Assembly (NCBI RefSeq): GCF_002954665.1 | Contig: NZ_MSCM01000001.1 | Location: 376,243 to 440,242 of the forward strand | Source: Polaribacter glomeratus | Lineage (GTDB): Bacteria; Bacteroidota; Bacteroidia; Flavobacteriales; Flavobacteriaceae | Direction of reading: 5' to 3' | Length of the DNA stretch: 64,000 nucleotides | Shown: positions 48,899-57,555 of the stretch, in pieces | Layout: each line of letters starts with the position of its first letter | Numbering within the stretch: the stretch's first letter is position 1 | Translations under genes and position numbers: made by a program | The notes under the pieces: model-generated | The model's database searches: none | Told to the model about the DNA's origin: nothing | What the model saw: the letters and a program-made list of their open reading frames with translations, nothing else

Positions 48899-50401
48899 TT
48901 AAAAGAATCCAACAGGTTTCTTGTCATAGGAGATTAACATGTTTTTTACAACACGGTAATGATCTAAAGCCATTTTATGGTTTTCACGACCAAATCCTGA
49001 TTCTTTAACACCACCAAAAGGAGCGTGAGCAGGATATGTGTTGTATTGGTTTACCCAAACTCTACCCGCTTTAATAGCACGTGGTACTTGGTATAATTCG
49101 TGCGCATCACGAGACCAAACACCGGCACCTAAACCGTAAGGTGTATCGTTTGCAATAGCAATAGCTTCTTCAGTAGAACTGAATGTTGTTAACGCTGCAA
49201 CTGGACCAAAAATTTCTTCTTGAAATACACGCATTTTGTTATTTCCTTTCAATACTGTAGGTTGGATGTAATATCCTTCAGAAATATCGCCTTCGTAATT
49301 TCCAGCATCTCCACCAGATAATACGGTAGCTCCTTCTTCTTTCCCGATGTTGATATATCCTAAAATTTTGTCGTATTGTGCTTTAGATACTTGAGAACCG
49401 ATCATCGTTTCAGGATTTAATGGATTTCCTTTTACAACTAACTTTAAACGTTCTTGCATTCTTTCGATAAAAAGATCAGCAATATCTTCGTGAACTAAAA
49501 TACGTGATGGAGTTGTACAAATTTCCCCTTGATTCAATGCGAACATTAATGCACCTTCAACAGCTTTGCTAAAGAATTCGTCGTCATGATCTGCTACCGA
49601 AGGGAAAAAAATGTTTGGAGATTTCCCACCTAACTCCATTGTTACAGGAATAATGTTTTCAGCTGCATTGTGTAAAACTTTACGACCTGTTTCCGTAGAA
49701 CCAGTAAATGAAAGTTTTGCAATACGTTTAGATGTTGCTAAAGCTGCACCTGCTTCTGCACCAAAACCAGTTACAATGTTTAATACACCTGCTGGTAAAA
49801 TATCGCCAATAAGTTCCATTAATGCGATAACACTAGTAGGCGTTTGTTCTGCTGGTTTTACAACCGCTGTGCAACCTGCTGCTAAAGCTGGAGCAATTTT
49901 CCAAGCCAACATTAACATTGGGAAATTCCAAGGAATAATTTCACCAACAACACCAATAGGTTCGTTTAATACAATGCTTAGTGTGTTTTTGTCATGCTCA
50001 GAAATACTTCCTTCGTCTGCACGAATTACACCTGCGAAATAACGGAAGTGATCTACACAGTAAGGGATATCTGCTGCACGAGCTTCACGAATTGGTTTCC
50101 CATTATCGATCGTCTCTAAAGTTGCTAAGTATTCAAGATTATCTTCCATTACTTGTGCAATTTTTAACAACGTATTACTACGTTCTGTTGCAGAAGTTGT
50201 GCTCCAAGAAGGAAACGCATCGTGTGCTGCGTCTAAAGCAAGATCGATATCTTCTTGCGTTGAGCGTGCAGCTTGCGTAAATACTTTACCGTCTACTGGA
50301 GATATGTTATCGAAATACTCACCTTTTACAGGAGCTACGAATTTACCACCAATAAAGTTTCCGTATCTTTCTTTGAATACAGGTTTAGTTACATTTGCCA
50401 T
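48899..50401 (-). CDS. NAD-dependent aldehyde dehydrogenase (ExaC/AldB-like)
   Basis: A 500-residue enzyme that oxidises an aldehyde, often acetaldehyde in this group, to the acid. I chose ATG 50401 (MANVTKPVFKERYGNFIGGKF); the longer frame adds 15 non-conserved residues. Motifs: nucleotide-binding FTGSTETGR, the general base Glu in MELGGKSPN, the catalytic Cys in NQGEICTTPSR (about residue 300) and EEIFGPVAALTTF. The C-terminus GFGRENHKMALDHY is typical. An AraC regulator gene lies upstream on the same strand and may control it. Confidence 0.92.
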   Translation of the reverse strand: MANVTKPVFKERYGNFIGGKFVAPVKGEYFDNISPVDGKVFTQAARSTQEDIDLALDAAHDAFPSWSTTSATERSNTLLKIAQVMEDNLEYLATLETIDNGKPIREARAADIPYCVDHFRYFAGVIRADEGSISEHDKNTLSIVLNEPIGVVGEIIPWNFPMLMLAWKIAPALAAGCTAVVKPAEQTPTSVIALMELIGDILPAGVLNIVTGFGAEAGAALATSKRIAKLSFTGSTETGRKVLHNAAENIIPVTMELGGKSPNIFFPSVADHDDEFFSKAVEGALMFALNQGEICTTPSRILVHEDIADLFIERMQERLKLVVKGNPLNPETMIGSQVSKAQYDKILGYINIGKEEGATVLSGGDAGNYEGDISEGYYIQPTVLKGNNKMRVFQEEIFGPVAALTTFSSTEEAIAIANDTPYGLGAGVWSRDAHELYQVPRAIKAGRVWVNQYNTYPAHAPFGGVKESGFGRENHKMALDHYRVVKNMLISYDKKPVGFF

Positions 50402-50431
50402 AATTATAAATTTTAATTTGATTTTTAAATT

Positions 50432-50473
50432 ACGCTTACAAAACAAGCGTTGTTTAATTATGATGCAAATGTA
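50432..50473 (-). promoter_or_regulatory. -7 element and small hairpin in the aldehyde dehydrogenase leader
   Basis: The minus strand reads TACATTTG (50473-50466), a fit to the -7 box, placing the start near 50460. Just inside the leader ACGCTT / AAGCGT (50432-50437 and 50445-50450) form a short inverted repeat with a seven-base loop. No -33 TTG is found at 19-20 bp. Confidence 0.45.
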
Positions 50474-50616
50474 TATTGGGTTAGTACCTTCTTATTTACT
50501 GATACAGTTCAATAACTTATGAAAAAAGGTCAATGTGCTATTTTTTTAAAAAATTAAATTATGTTTAATTAATTAAATACTTAATAAAGAGCATTTTAGG
50601 TTTTTTGCTCCCATTT

Positions 50617-51450
50617 TTAAATATCTGTTGGACTTATTCCGAACTTATTTTTAAAGGCTGTGCTAAAGTTAGATAGGTTGTTATAACCAATATCTAAATA
50701 GATATCCGAAGGTTTTAAATTACCTCCTTGCAATAGTTCTTTTGCTTTTTGTAAGCGCTTGTCTTGAAACCATTTTCCAGGAGGCTCATTGTACTCATTT
50801 GTAAAATGACGCTTAAAGGTAGAAAGACTCATATTACAGAGAAAGGCAATTTCTTCCACTTTTAAATTGGAATTTACATTACTTTCTACTACTTTTTTAA
50901 ACGGAGACATCTCTTTTGATATTAAAGAATGCAAATAAAACTCAAATTTATTATCATATTTAGTAAGCATATACAGCATGATCTCTTCAAATTTTAAAGA
51001 TAATAAAGCGTTGCTAAAATTATGATTTGTAAATGTGTTTGAAGATAAGGAGTTTATGAATGAGGCAATATAATCGTCATTTTCAATAACGAAATAGGGC
51101 ACATCTTCCTTATATGGTTTTATATTGTTCGTATACTTACTTAAAAAATCGGTGAGTTTCTTTTCAGAAAAGAAGAAGAGTTTACAGTAATAAATAGCTT
51201 CGGTATCAAGTAATTCCGTCCAAAGCCAATTTCCTTTTTTAAGCAATAGAGATTGATCTTTATTTACAGCAACGGATGTTCCTGCAAAGTGAACTTGCTT
51301 TTTACCAACTTGTAAAAAGCTAAACATATTCATGCCTAAATTAACCTTGCTTTTCACAACATCATTGGTCATTTTAAAATCATAGACAAATAAATCGCTA
51401 CTTTCTTTTTTGTCATTAATGTATATTTCAGGTATGTTTTCTATTGGCAT
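50617..51450 (-). CDS. AraC family transcriptional regulator
   Basis: A 277-residue regulator. The N-terminal ~165 residues form a cupin-like sensing domain (KKQVHFAGTSVAVNKDQSLLLKKG). The C-terminal ~95 have two helix-turn-helix motifs: LKVEEIAFLCNMSLSTFKRHF and LKPSDIYLDIGYNNLSNFSTAFKNKFGISPTDI, the AraC signature. It lies 215 bp before the aldehyde dehydrogenase gene on the same strand, a pairing that suggests it activates that gene, perhaps in response to aldehyde or alcohol; the inducer is unknown. Confidence 0.9.
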   Translation of the reverse strand: MPIENIPEIYINDKKESSDLFVYDFKMTNDVVKSKVNLGMNMFSFLQVGKKQVHFAGTSVAVNKDQSLLLKKGNWLWTELLDTEAIYYCKLFFFSEKKLTDFLSKYTNNIKPYKEDVPYFVIENDDYIASFINSLSSNTFTNHNFSNALLSLKFEEIMLYMLTKYDNKFEFYLHSLISKEMSPFKKVVESNVNSNLKVEEIAFLCNMSLSTFKRHFTNEYNEPPGKWFQDKRLQKAKELLQGGNLKPSDIYLDIGYNNLSNFSTAFKNKFGISPTDI

Positions 51451-51674
51451 CTAGATTTTTTTTTAAGGTTCTAGTTAATGGTTCGCGTAAGAATATGTAT
51501 TGGCATGATTTGCAGTTTTTTATTAAGTTGCAGAAGGTTCTAAAAAACTACAATCTTCGAATTTATCAATGTCTAACTATTATTTTTATAAACTGTGTTA
51601 TAATGCTGGTTTTTTTAATTTCTATGGATAAAGAATCTTAGGGAATCACTTTACGAGCTTCAATTTATAACCTA

Positions 51675-52346
51675 TTAATGGCTATCTTTAATTAGTTGTT
51701 GGATTAAGTCGGATAAATTTGATGCAATAAAATCTGGTTGTAAATAATAGGGGTTGTAGATTTCTTCTTTTCGTTGTACGTAAGCTGTGCTAAGTCCTGC
51801 TTTTTTTGCTCCAAACAAATCCCAATCATGTGCTGCAACCATTACAATGTTTTCTAGTTGTAATCCTTCTTGTTTTGCTGCAAAATGATAAATGTTATTG
51901 AAAGGTTTGTACTTCTCAACATTGTCTGCAGAGTAATAAGAATCAAAAAGGTCAATAATTCCTGCATTAGTTAGCTGTTCTTTTATCATTTCTGTAGATG
52001 AATTAGAAACAGCAATAACACGCATATTATTATTTCTTAAAATGCTAAGAGCGGGTCTAACATCTTTATAAGCAGGTAGCTTTCTAAATTCCCCAAGTAT
52101 TTCAGCTTTTATTTTGCTGCTTAAAGGTTTATTATTTTCGAAAAATAGGTTTTCTAAAGCCATATCCGCTAATTCTCCAAAATTTCTGTATTCGTCCATA
52201 ATTCCCATTATAGTTGAAGTGTGTAATAATTTTGTGAACCAATATTTTAGAATATATGCATCATCAAAGTGCTTATCAAACTGTTGCTGAAGTAAACTTA
52301 GGTTTAATAAGGTTTCGTTCATGTCAAAGAATACTACTTTTTTCAT
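51675..52346 (-). CDS. HAD hydrolase, haloacid dehalogenase type II-like
   Basis: A 223-residue HAD-fold enzyme with motif I FFDMNETLLNL (nucleophile Asp8 in FFDMNE), motif II in AVSNSS, motif III Lys in YKPFNNIY and motif IV AAHDWDLFGAKKAGL. The last block and the helical cap match L-2-haloacid dehalogenase type II proteins. True dehalogenase activity is not proven by sequence; phosphatase activity is possible. It is a single gene with ~415 bp of non-coding sequence upstream. Confidence 0.88.
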   Translation of the reverse strand: MKKVVFFDMNETLLNLSLLQQQFDKHFDDAYILKYWFTKLLHTSTIMGIMDEYRNFGELADMALENLFFENNKPLSSKIKAEILGEFRKLPAYKDVRPALSILRNNNMRVIAVSNSSTEMIKEQLTNAGIIDLFDSYYSADNVEKYKPFNNIYHFAAKQEGLQLENIVMVAAHDWDLFGAKKAGLSTAYVQRKEEIYNPYYLQPDFIASNLSDLIQQLIKDSH

Positions 52347-52763
52347 ATCATTTTACGTATCTATTTTTATTGAATACTTCTGTTTACATCTTTAGTTTAG
52401 GTAAAACCGCAATTTTCCATAAAAGGTGCTAGAAAATGGGTGTTTTATTTATTATTAAATCCCACTTTTATTCAGTCTTTTAAAATACATAAACTTACTA
52501 AATTCCGATAACTATTTATTGGATGAAGATTTTTTAAGGTTTTGAAAACTTAAAATTTTTCCATTTATTTCTGCTCTTTTTGTATTTCTAACTTTAAAAG
52601 TAAAAAAAATATTTAAAGAATGATAGCTTTTCGATTAACTTTTTCAACAGTTTTTAGCGAACTTAACATTGATAAAAACTCCGTTATAATAGCTCATATA
52701 TAGAGTCTACAAGGCTAAACATTTCTAATCAAAAACACCATCAGGAAAACTCATTTTAAAAAA
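52347..52763. other. Intergenic region without recognisable features
   Basis: This ~417-bp AT-rich stretch lies between the HAD gene and the end of the minus-strand operon. I see no gene, terminator or RNA. Confidence 0.5.
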
Positions 52764-53489
52764 CTACTCTTTAATGCATCTAATTCCGGCGCCAATTTGA
52801 TAAGCGTTTTCTTCGTAAGAGATCGTTTTTTTGTTAAATAAGTTAATCATGGTTCTTTTTTTATTGGTCGAATTAAAACTACTGGTTGCCCAAGTGGTTA
52901 TGCCTTCTGCTAACGTTGCGCCTCCAATAGCATTTATATATCCGTTTGGTAACGCATTAAAACCTACAGCATTTGTTCCGTTTCCAGAGGAAGGTAACCA
53001 GCCAGAAGTTGTTTTTAAGGTTTCGGCTTCTTTACCTGCATATCCGTTTTCGGCTAAATAACTTTCTAATTCTTTAAAATCTTCAACCGAAGGTATTTTC
53101 CATCCTTTGGGCGCTAATTTTCCAGATTCTATTGCCCAATGATTATACATTGCACCATAGAAATCAAAAGTTAGTTCTTGATCAATTACATTATTTAAAT
53201 CGGAAGTGTTAGACCATTGATACAGTCCTTCTTGGTTATCTAAATTTCCCCAATTATTGCCAAATGTTTGAAACGTATATTTTGTAATCGCTGTTCCATC
53301 GTTGTACTTAGTTGTTTTTAAGTTTTCTAACATCCAAGTTTGATTTCCTAATTTTAGGGTGTTATATATATTGCCATCAACATCTGTAACCAATTTAAGA
53401 ACTCCATCGATTTGTTCATCATCAGAAGTACAATTGCTAAATGTAATTATAAAGCATAGAAATCCTAAAAGTTGAATTGTTTTAATCAT
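52764..53489 (-). CDS. FISUMP-domain lipoprotein
   Basis: A 241-residue lipoprotein (signal ending GFLCFIITFSNC). The body is a Fibrobacter succinogenes major paralogous (FISUMP) domain: VTDVDGNIYNTLKLGNQTWMLENLKTTKYNDG at the start, GLYQWS, PKGWKIPSVEDFKELESYL in the middle and AYQIGAGIRCIKE at the end. These domains have a C-type-lectin-like fold and sit on cell surfaces, with no known enzyme activity. It is the last gene of the minus-strand operon, 8 bp after the DUF5777 gene, and has no partner in the plus-strand operon. Confidence 0.88.
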   Translation of the reverse strand: MIKTIQLLGFLCFIITFSNCTSDDEQIDGVLKLVTDVDGNIYNTLKLGNQTWMLENLKTTKYNDGTAITKYTFQTFGNNWGNLDNQEGLYQWSNTSDLNNVIDQELTFDFYGAMYNHWAIESGKLAPKGWKIPSVEDFKELESYLAENGYAGKEAETLKTTSGWLPSSGNGTNAVGFNALPNGYINAIGGATLAEGITTWATSSFNSTNKKRTMINLFNKKTISYEENAYQIGAGIRCIKE

Positions 53490-53497
53490 AATTAAAT

Positions 53498-54409
53498 TTA
53501 TTTTATTTTTTTCTTTTTTGTGTGTAGTACAAAAGTGGCATTAAAGCCAAAGTGAAAATTGCCGTCTTTGGCGTTAAAGTTATTTGTTGTTTGTGTGATA
53601 AACGTATCTTCTACAAAATTTCGTGCATTGGTAACTTGAAATTGTAACAGTAAATGGCTCAGTTCCCAATTTACACCAACCATAAAAGCGTTATAAGTTT
53701 CCACGGATTCTAAAGGATTTGCCACATAAAAATATTCTGAAACGATCGAAGCATGGCCGCCAATTTTATGTCGTCCACCAAAACCAACAGCAAATTGATT
53801 GTTGGCATCGTCGTTTAAAGGGTTTGCTTTTCTATGGATAAATGTAGGCGTAATTTGCAAAGATAATTCTGAGTTTATTTTTCTAGCCACTAAAACCTGA
53901 CTTGTAAATGCATAATTATTTGAAGAAGTAGTTACGGGTTCGTAAATACCACCGTCTGTAGTTTCAAATTTTCTATGAGAAAATGTTTGCAGCAATGCAA
54001 TACTCACATAGGCTTTTCTAGAATCTGCGCGTTGTTTTAAAAGTTTGTATTTTACAAATCCGTCTGTAATTTTATCATGATTTGTGTAACCTAAACCAAA
54101 GGTGAAATTATCCGAAAAAGAATAATCCAAACCATAACGGGTACTTACAACATCCGCTAAAAATCGCTGTCCTTCAAAATTAGGAATGTTCCAATATCGG
54201 TTATACAACGAAATTTCTAAAGCTCCTTTTTTTCTAGTTTCTATAGAATGGCCTAAACCAATTCGGGTAGTTTTAAACGTGGCGATTTCATAAACAGGTT
54301 TGTCAGGAAATTCTTCGTTCAATTTGTCTAATAAATCTTGCGCATTTATAGAAGAACTGAAAACCATAAATGCTATTGTAAGTAGCTGATATATTTTTTT
54401 ATTCTTCAT
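53498..54409 (-). CDS. DUF5777 family outer-membrane beta-barrel, copy A
   Basis: A 303-residue protein with a signal peptide (MVFSSSINAQ) followed by QDLLDKLNEEF, then a beta-barrel of alternating strands (RIGLGHSIETRKKGALEISLYNRYWN, FTFGLGYTNHDKITDGFVKYKLLKQR, TSQVLVARKINSELSLQITPTFIHRKANP). It is homologous over its whole length to copy B at 58106 (TRI-GHS-E-RK-LE, LLKQ, QVL-ARK--LSLQ-TPT-HR). The family is of unknown function, often near YceI or cytochrome genes. Its start overlaps the YceI stop by 11 bp. Confidence 0.88.
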   Translation of the reverse strand: MKNKKIYQLLTIAFMVFSSSINAQDLLDKLNEEFPDKPVYEIATFKTTRIGLGHSIETRKKGALEISLYNRYWNIPNFEGQRFLADVVSTRYGLDYSFSDNFTFGLGYTNHDKITDGFVKYKLLKQRADSRKAYVSIALLQTFSHRKFETTDGGIYEPVTTSSNNYAFTSQVLVARKINSELSLQITPTFIHRKANPLNDDANNQFAVGFGGRHKIGGHASIVSEYFYVANPLESVETYNAFMVGVNWELSHLLLQFQVTNARNFVEDTFITQTTNNFNAKDGNFHFGFNATFVLHTKKKKIK

Positions 54410-54947
54410 AAGGTTGGTATTGAAATGTAAATTTTATAGAAATCGTTTTGGCAATATTGCTTGATAAAATAGGCGGAACTTTTATCTGAAAATCTTTTAT
54501 AGAAATATCAAAATCGCCTGAGATGCTGTAGTTTCCTTTTGTATTTTCAATCGCTGTTTTAATCTCTATTTCTTTTGTAATTCCGTGAATGGTAAGTTTA
54601 CCGCGAACAATTCTAGTTTGTGTTTCTTTGTTTGATGCATCAAAATCAATTATTTTTCCGATAAAATTTGCCTTTGGATACATGTCTGACTCAATATAAC
54701 TTTCGTTAAAATGCTCGTACATTAAATCCTTTTTAAACACAAAAGCACGCATTAACATACTTATTGCAATTTCTTTTTTATCAATATCTAAAAGACTTAA
54801 AACTTGATTGTTTTTAGCTTCAATATTTTCTACAGACGTATAAGAAAAAAAGGAAACTTGACCCTGTCTTGCAATAAATTGACTTTGTTTTACATCAAAA
54901 TCTGCAAAAGAAATGAGTAGGAAAAATAATGGAAATAATTTATTCAT
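54399..54947 (-). CDS. YceI family periplasmic protein, copy A
   Basis: A 182-residue lipocalin-like protein with a signal peptide. Visible: SFFSYTSVENIEAKNNQVLSLLD, FNESYIESDMYPKANFIGKI and LTIHGITKE, all shared with copy B at 57556. YceI proteins bind long isoprenoids such as ubiquinone or polyprenol in a beta-barrel pocket. It overlaps the OB gene upstream by 8 bp and the DUF5777 gene downstream by 11 bp, a sign of tightly coupled translation. Confidence 0.9.
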   Translation of the reverse strand: MNKLFPLFFLLISFADFDVKQSQFIARQGQVSFFSYTSVENIEAKNNQVLSLLDIDKKEIAISMLMRAFVFKKDLMYEHFNESYIESDMYPKANFIGKIIDFDASNKETQTRIVRGKLTIHGITKEIEIKTAIENTKGNYSISGDFDISIKDFQIKVPPILSSNIAKTISIKFTFQYQPYEE

Positions 54948-55377
54948 TTGGTATTAAATCTATGGAGCAATTAAGTAAAATAACATCTTTTAGAAAACCT
55001 TTACAAATTCCTTTTACGCGAATTTTTTGATGTTTTTTTAGCAGCTTAATCTTTTCTTCTTGATTTGGGTTTACATCGCAAATTACTCCAAAAGTTTCGG
55101 TATTGCTATTTAAAATGATAGTATTTCTGTTGTTTAAAAACGAAATTTCTTTTATAAAACCCGTAACTTCTATAATTTTGCCTGCATATAAACGATCAGA
55201 TTTTTCTTCGTTTATGCTATATGCATTTATCAAATCATTAGAACTAACAGCGAGTTCTGCAAGTTCATTTTGCAAGTTTTTTTCTGATGAACTAAACAGT
55301 GGAATATTATAAAAGTACCCGCTCATTAAAAGGAGTAAAACGAGAATACTTAAAAATGTAATTTTTTTATTTTTCAT
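54940..55377 (-). CDS. OB-fold (tRNA_anti-like) membrane-anchored protein, copy A
   Basis: A 145-residue protein with an N-terminal membrane anchor (FLSILVLLLLMSGYFYNI) and an OB-like domain (KIIEVTGFIKEISFLNNRNTIILN ... KIRVKGICKGFLKDVILLNCSI). The same domain occurs in copy B at 57124, with the motif KGIC-G-L-DVIL--C-I. Similar domains are labelled tRNA_anti-like but sit outside the cytoplasm, so nucleic-acid binding is unlikely. It is the first gene of the minus-strand operon; the tandem motif at 55431-55472 lies before it. Confidence 0.82.
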   Translation of the reverse strand: MKNKKITFLSILVLLLLMSGYFYNIPLFSSSEKNLQNELAELAVSSNDLINAYSINEEKSDRLYAGKIIEVTGFIKEISFLNNRNTIILNSNTETFGVICDVNPNQEEKIKLLKKHQKIRVKGICKGFLKDVILLNCSIDLIPNE

Positions 55378-55430
55378 GATTCTTTATCAAAGAAAACGAA
55401 TTTTATCTTTTTAACCGATAGAAATCTGCA

Positions 55431-55472
55431 CGAAAAGGAAAAAAATAGTGCTAAAGCGGAAATTTATCTTTT
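55431..55472 (-). promoter_or_regulatory. Tandem regulator motif, site A (shared promoter region of operon A and the LytTR gene)
   Basis: Two half-sites with a TTTCC core lie on the minus strand, CC pairs at 55459-58 and 55438-37, i.e. 21 bp apart. The distal half-site reads TAAATTTCCGCTTTAGC and matches site C (59664-59686) at 19 of 23 positions; the proximal one, TTTTTTTCCTTTTC, matches site B. The region is the 140 bp between the operon A and LytTR starts, so it may serve both genes. Confidence 0.65.
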
Positions 55473-55517
55473 AGAAAGAAAAGAATATTTGGTATATTTC
55501 AACTCTTTAAAAAAACC

Positions 55518-56603
55518 ATGAAAAAAGACAAACTTTATTTTTTAACTTTTTTATCAATTGCAGTCATATTTTTATTTTTGGCAGTAATTGCCTCACATTA
55601 TTTTATAAAAGTAAGTGCAAATCAATTAATAGAAGTTCAAGTAGAATCTAGCAAAAGAGAAGCAAATGAGGTTTCAAAACTAATAGAATTTCAACTTTCA
55701 TCTGGAATAGCAAAGGAAGATGTTATTTCAAGTTTTCAAACAATTATAGAGAATTCAAATACCGATAGTTGGTTTATCAGTGTTTTTAATTGGGGCGGAA
55801 AAGAGATTTCTCATCCAGATAAAACCAAAGTTGGTCAACAAGTAAATTCTAATGAAGCATTAGTGTCTTCTCTAAAAGAAAAAAATACTTCGGATGATTT
55901 ATTTGATTTGTTACTGCATAAAAACAATCAATCTGTATCGGAAATAATACATATTTCACCTATTAAAAACTCAGATTTAATTGTTGCAGCGAATGTGAAT
56001 ATTAAAAGTATTTCTGCGCAAATGAATACTTTAAAAACCAGTTTTTATCTTATATTTTTAATTATGGGTATTTTGGTTATTTTACTTTCATTTTTGGCTG
56101 TTAGAGTAATTGGTAGCTCGTATGAAAAACAATTAGAATTAAAGAATACCACTTTAACATCCGAAGTTGTAAACCTATCTAAATTAAACACAGCTTTGGT
56201 TTCTTACAAAGAAAAAGTTGCAGAAATACCAGAAATAACAACAACAGAAGAGATTGCCGAAAATGAGAAAAAAAGAATTCTTACCTATATAAGAAACGAG
56301 TTAGTACCTATTTCTATAGAAGAAATTGCTTATATCTATACAGAAAACACCATTACTTATGTGGTTTGTTTTGATGGTAAAAAATCAACTACAAACATGA
56401 GTTTAGACGATCTTTTTACAAATTTAAATGCAGCTTTATTTTTTAGAGCAAACAGACAATTTATTATCAGCATAAATGCGATCGATAAAATTATAAAATA
56501 TGGTAAGAGTCAACTTAAAATTTTATTACAATCTAAAACATCCGAAGAAATTATTATCAGTAAAAATAAAGCAGCCGAATTTAAACAATGGTTAAATATG
56601 TAA
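55518..56603 (+). CDS. Membrane-bound LytTR transcriptional regulator
   Basis: A 361-residue protein: transmembrane helix (FLSIAVIFLFLAVIASHYF), an extracytoplasmic sensor domain of about residues 30-170 (SWFISVFNWGGKEISHPDKTKVG, cache-like), a second helix (FYLIFLIMGILVILLSFLAV), a coiled coil, and a C-terminal LytTR DNA-binding domain (RILTYIRNELVPISIEEIAYIYTENTITYVV ... LFFRANRQFIISINAI). LytTR proteins bind direct repeats about 21 bp apart. This one has no receiver domain and senses from outside the membrane. It sits between the two paralogous operons, diverging from operon A. Confidence 0.88.
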   Translation: MKKDKLYFLTFLSIAVIFLFLAVIASHYFIKVSANQLIEVQVESSKREANEVSKLIEFQLSSGIAKEDVISSFQTIIENSNTDSWFISVFNWGGKEISHPDKTKVGQQVNSNEALVSSLKEKNTSDDLFDLLLHKNNQSVSEIIHISPIKNSDLIVAANVNIKSISAQMNTLKTSFYLIFLIMGILVILLSFLAVRVIGSSYEKQLELKNTTLTSEVVNLSKLNTALVSYKEKVAEIPEITTTEEIAENEKKRILTYIRNELVPISIEEIAYIYTENTITYVVCFDGKKSTTNMSLDDLFTNLNAALFFRANRQFIISINAIDKIIKYGKSQLKILLQSKTSEEIIISKNKAAEFKQWLNM

Positions 56604-56644
56604 ATCGTAATCTCACAATAATCCAACAAAAGAAAACTCTCTTT

Positions 56645-56685
56645 AACAGTTTTATTTCCTTTTCAAACAGTTTTTTTCCTTTTCA
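56645..56685 (+). promoter_or_regulatory. Tandem regulator motif, site B (promoter region of the cytochrome operon)
   Basis: AACAGTTTTATTTCCTTTTCA (56645-56665) is followed at once by AACAGTTTTTTTCCTTTTCA (56666-56685). ACAGTT boxes at 56646 and 56667 are exactly 21 bp apart, as in LytTR-bound direct repeats. It ends 67 bp before ATG 56753. A -7 box cannot be fixed; TACATTTA follows directly. Confidence 0.75.
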
Positions 56686-56752
56686 TACATTTAGATTGTT
56701 TGAAAATTCTTTAATTTTTGTTATTTTACATCCTAAATAAAAACACTATCCC

Positions 56753-57112
56753 ATGAAAAACAATTTTAGATTTAGAAATCATTTTTTACTACTTTTAGTT
56801 ACTATCCTTTTTACAGCATGCTTAACAAATGTAGAAGAACCGTTGGATGAAAAACCAATTAATAATGATCTTTGCGAAACTGTTTCCTATTCTTTAACCA
56901 TAAAACCCATTATTGATGCAAACTGTATTCAATGTCACAGCACAAATGGCGGTCAATTTCCAAATTTAAATTCATATGCTGCTTTAAGTTCAAAAGCAAA
57001 TTCAGTGTTGTCAGAGGTACAAAGCAGAAGAATGCCAATTGGTGGTACTTTAACAACCGATGAAATTGCAGCAATTAAATGCTGGGTAAACAGCGGTGCA
57101 TTAAATAATTAA
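56753..57112 (+). CDS. Mono-haem cytochrome c-like lipoprotein
   Basis: A 119-residue protein with a lipoprotein signal (LLLLVTILFTAC, Cys23) and one haem site C58-IQ-C61-H62 (ANCIQCHST). Met94 in RRMPIGG is the likely second ligand. The C-terminal helix AIKCWVNSGA is like the closing helix of class I cytochromes; one extra Cys is there. The fold resembles the planctomycete/Bacteroidetes cytochrome C domains near YceI genes. It is the first gene of the plus-strand operon, 11 bp before the OB gene, and the minus-strand operon has no such gene. Confidence 0.85.
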   Translation: MKNNFRFRNHFLLLLVTILFTACLTNVEEPLDEKPINNDLCETVSYSLTIKPIIDANCIQCHSTNGGQFPNLNSYAALSSKANSVLSEVQSRRMPIGGTLTTDEIAAIKCWVNSGALNN

Positions 57113-57123
57113 AATTAAAAATC

Positions 57124-57543
57124 ATGAAGACTAAGAAAATTGGTATTGCAGTTTTAATTTTACTACTTATTGTAGCATTTGTAGCCTATAATATGTACAA
57201 TAAACCTCATGTAAATGTTAGCGAAACTTCGTCGGATATTACAATTACAGCGGCAGAAATCTTAAATGATTTTACTGCGGATGAAACAAGTGCAAACGCA
57301 ATTTATTTAGAAAAAATTATTGAGGTTACTGGTGTTATTTCTGACATTAAAGTAGAAAGACAAAAAGGCATTATCACTCTAAAAACAAATGATGATTTTG
57401 GTAGTGTTTTAAGTAATTTATCAGACGAAGCAACAAAAGATATAAGCTCATTAAAAGTTGGGCAAACCGTTACTTTAAAAGGAATTTGCACAGGCTATTT
57501 AATGGATGTGATTCTTGTAAAGTGCGAAATTATTAACGATTAA
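57124..57543 (+). CDS. OB-fold (tRNA_anti-like) membrane-anchored protein, copy B
   Basis: A 139-residue protein with an N-terminal anchor (IGIAVLILLLIVAFVAYNMY) and the same OB-like domain as copy A at 54940: KIIEVTGVISDI, IITLKTND, TLKGICTGYLMDVILVKCEI. The two are paralogues; sequence identity is clear only in these blocks. It lies 11 bp after the cytochrome gene and 12 bp before YceI. The function is unknown; an extracytoplasmic ligand-binding role is inferred. Confidence 0.82.
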   Translation: MKTKKIGIAVLILLLIVAFVAYNMYNKPHVNVSETSSDITITAAEILNDFTADETSANAIYLEKIIEVTGVISDIKVERQKGIITLKTNDDFGSVLSNLSDEATKDISSLKVGQTVTLKGICTGYLMDVILVKCEIIND

Positions 57544-57555
57544 AATTAATCAATT

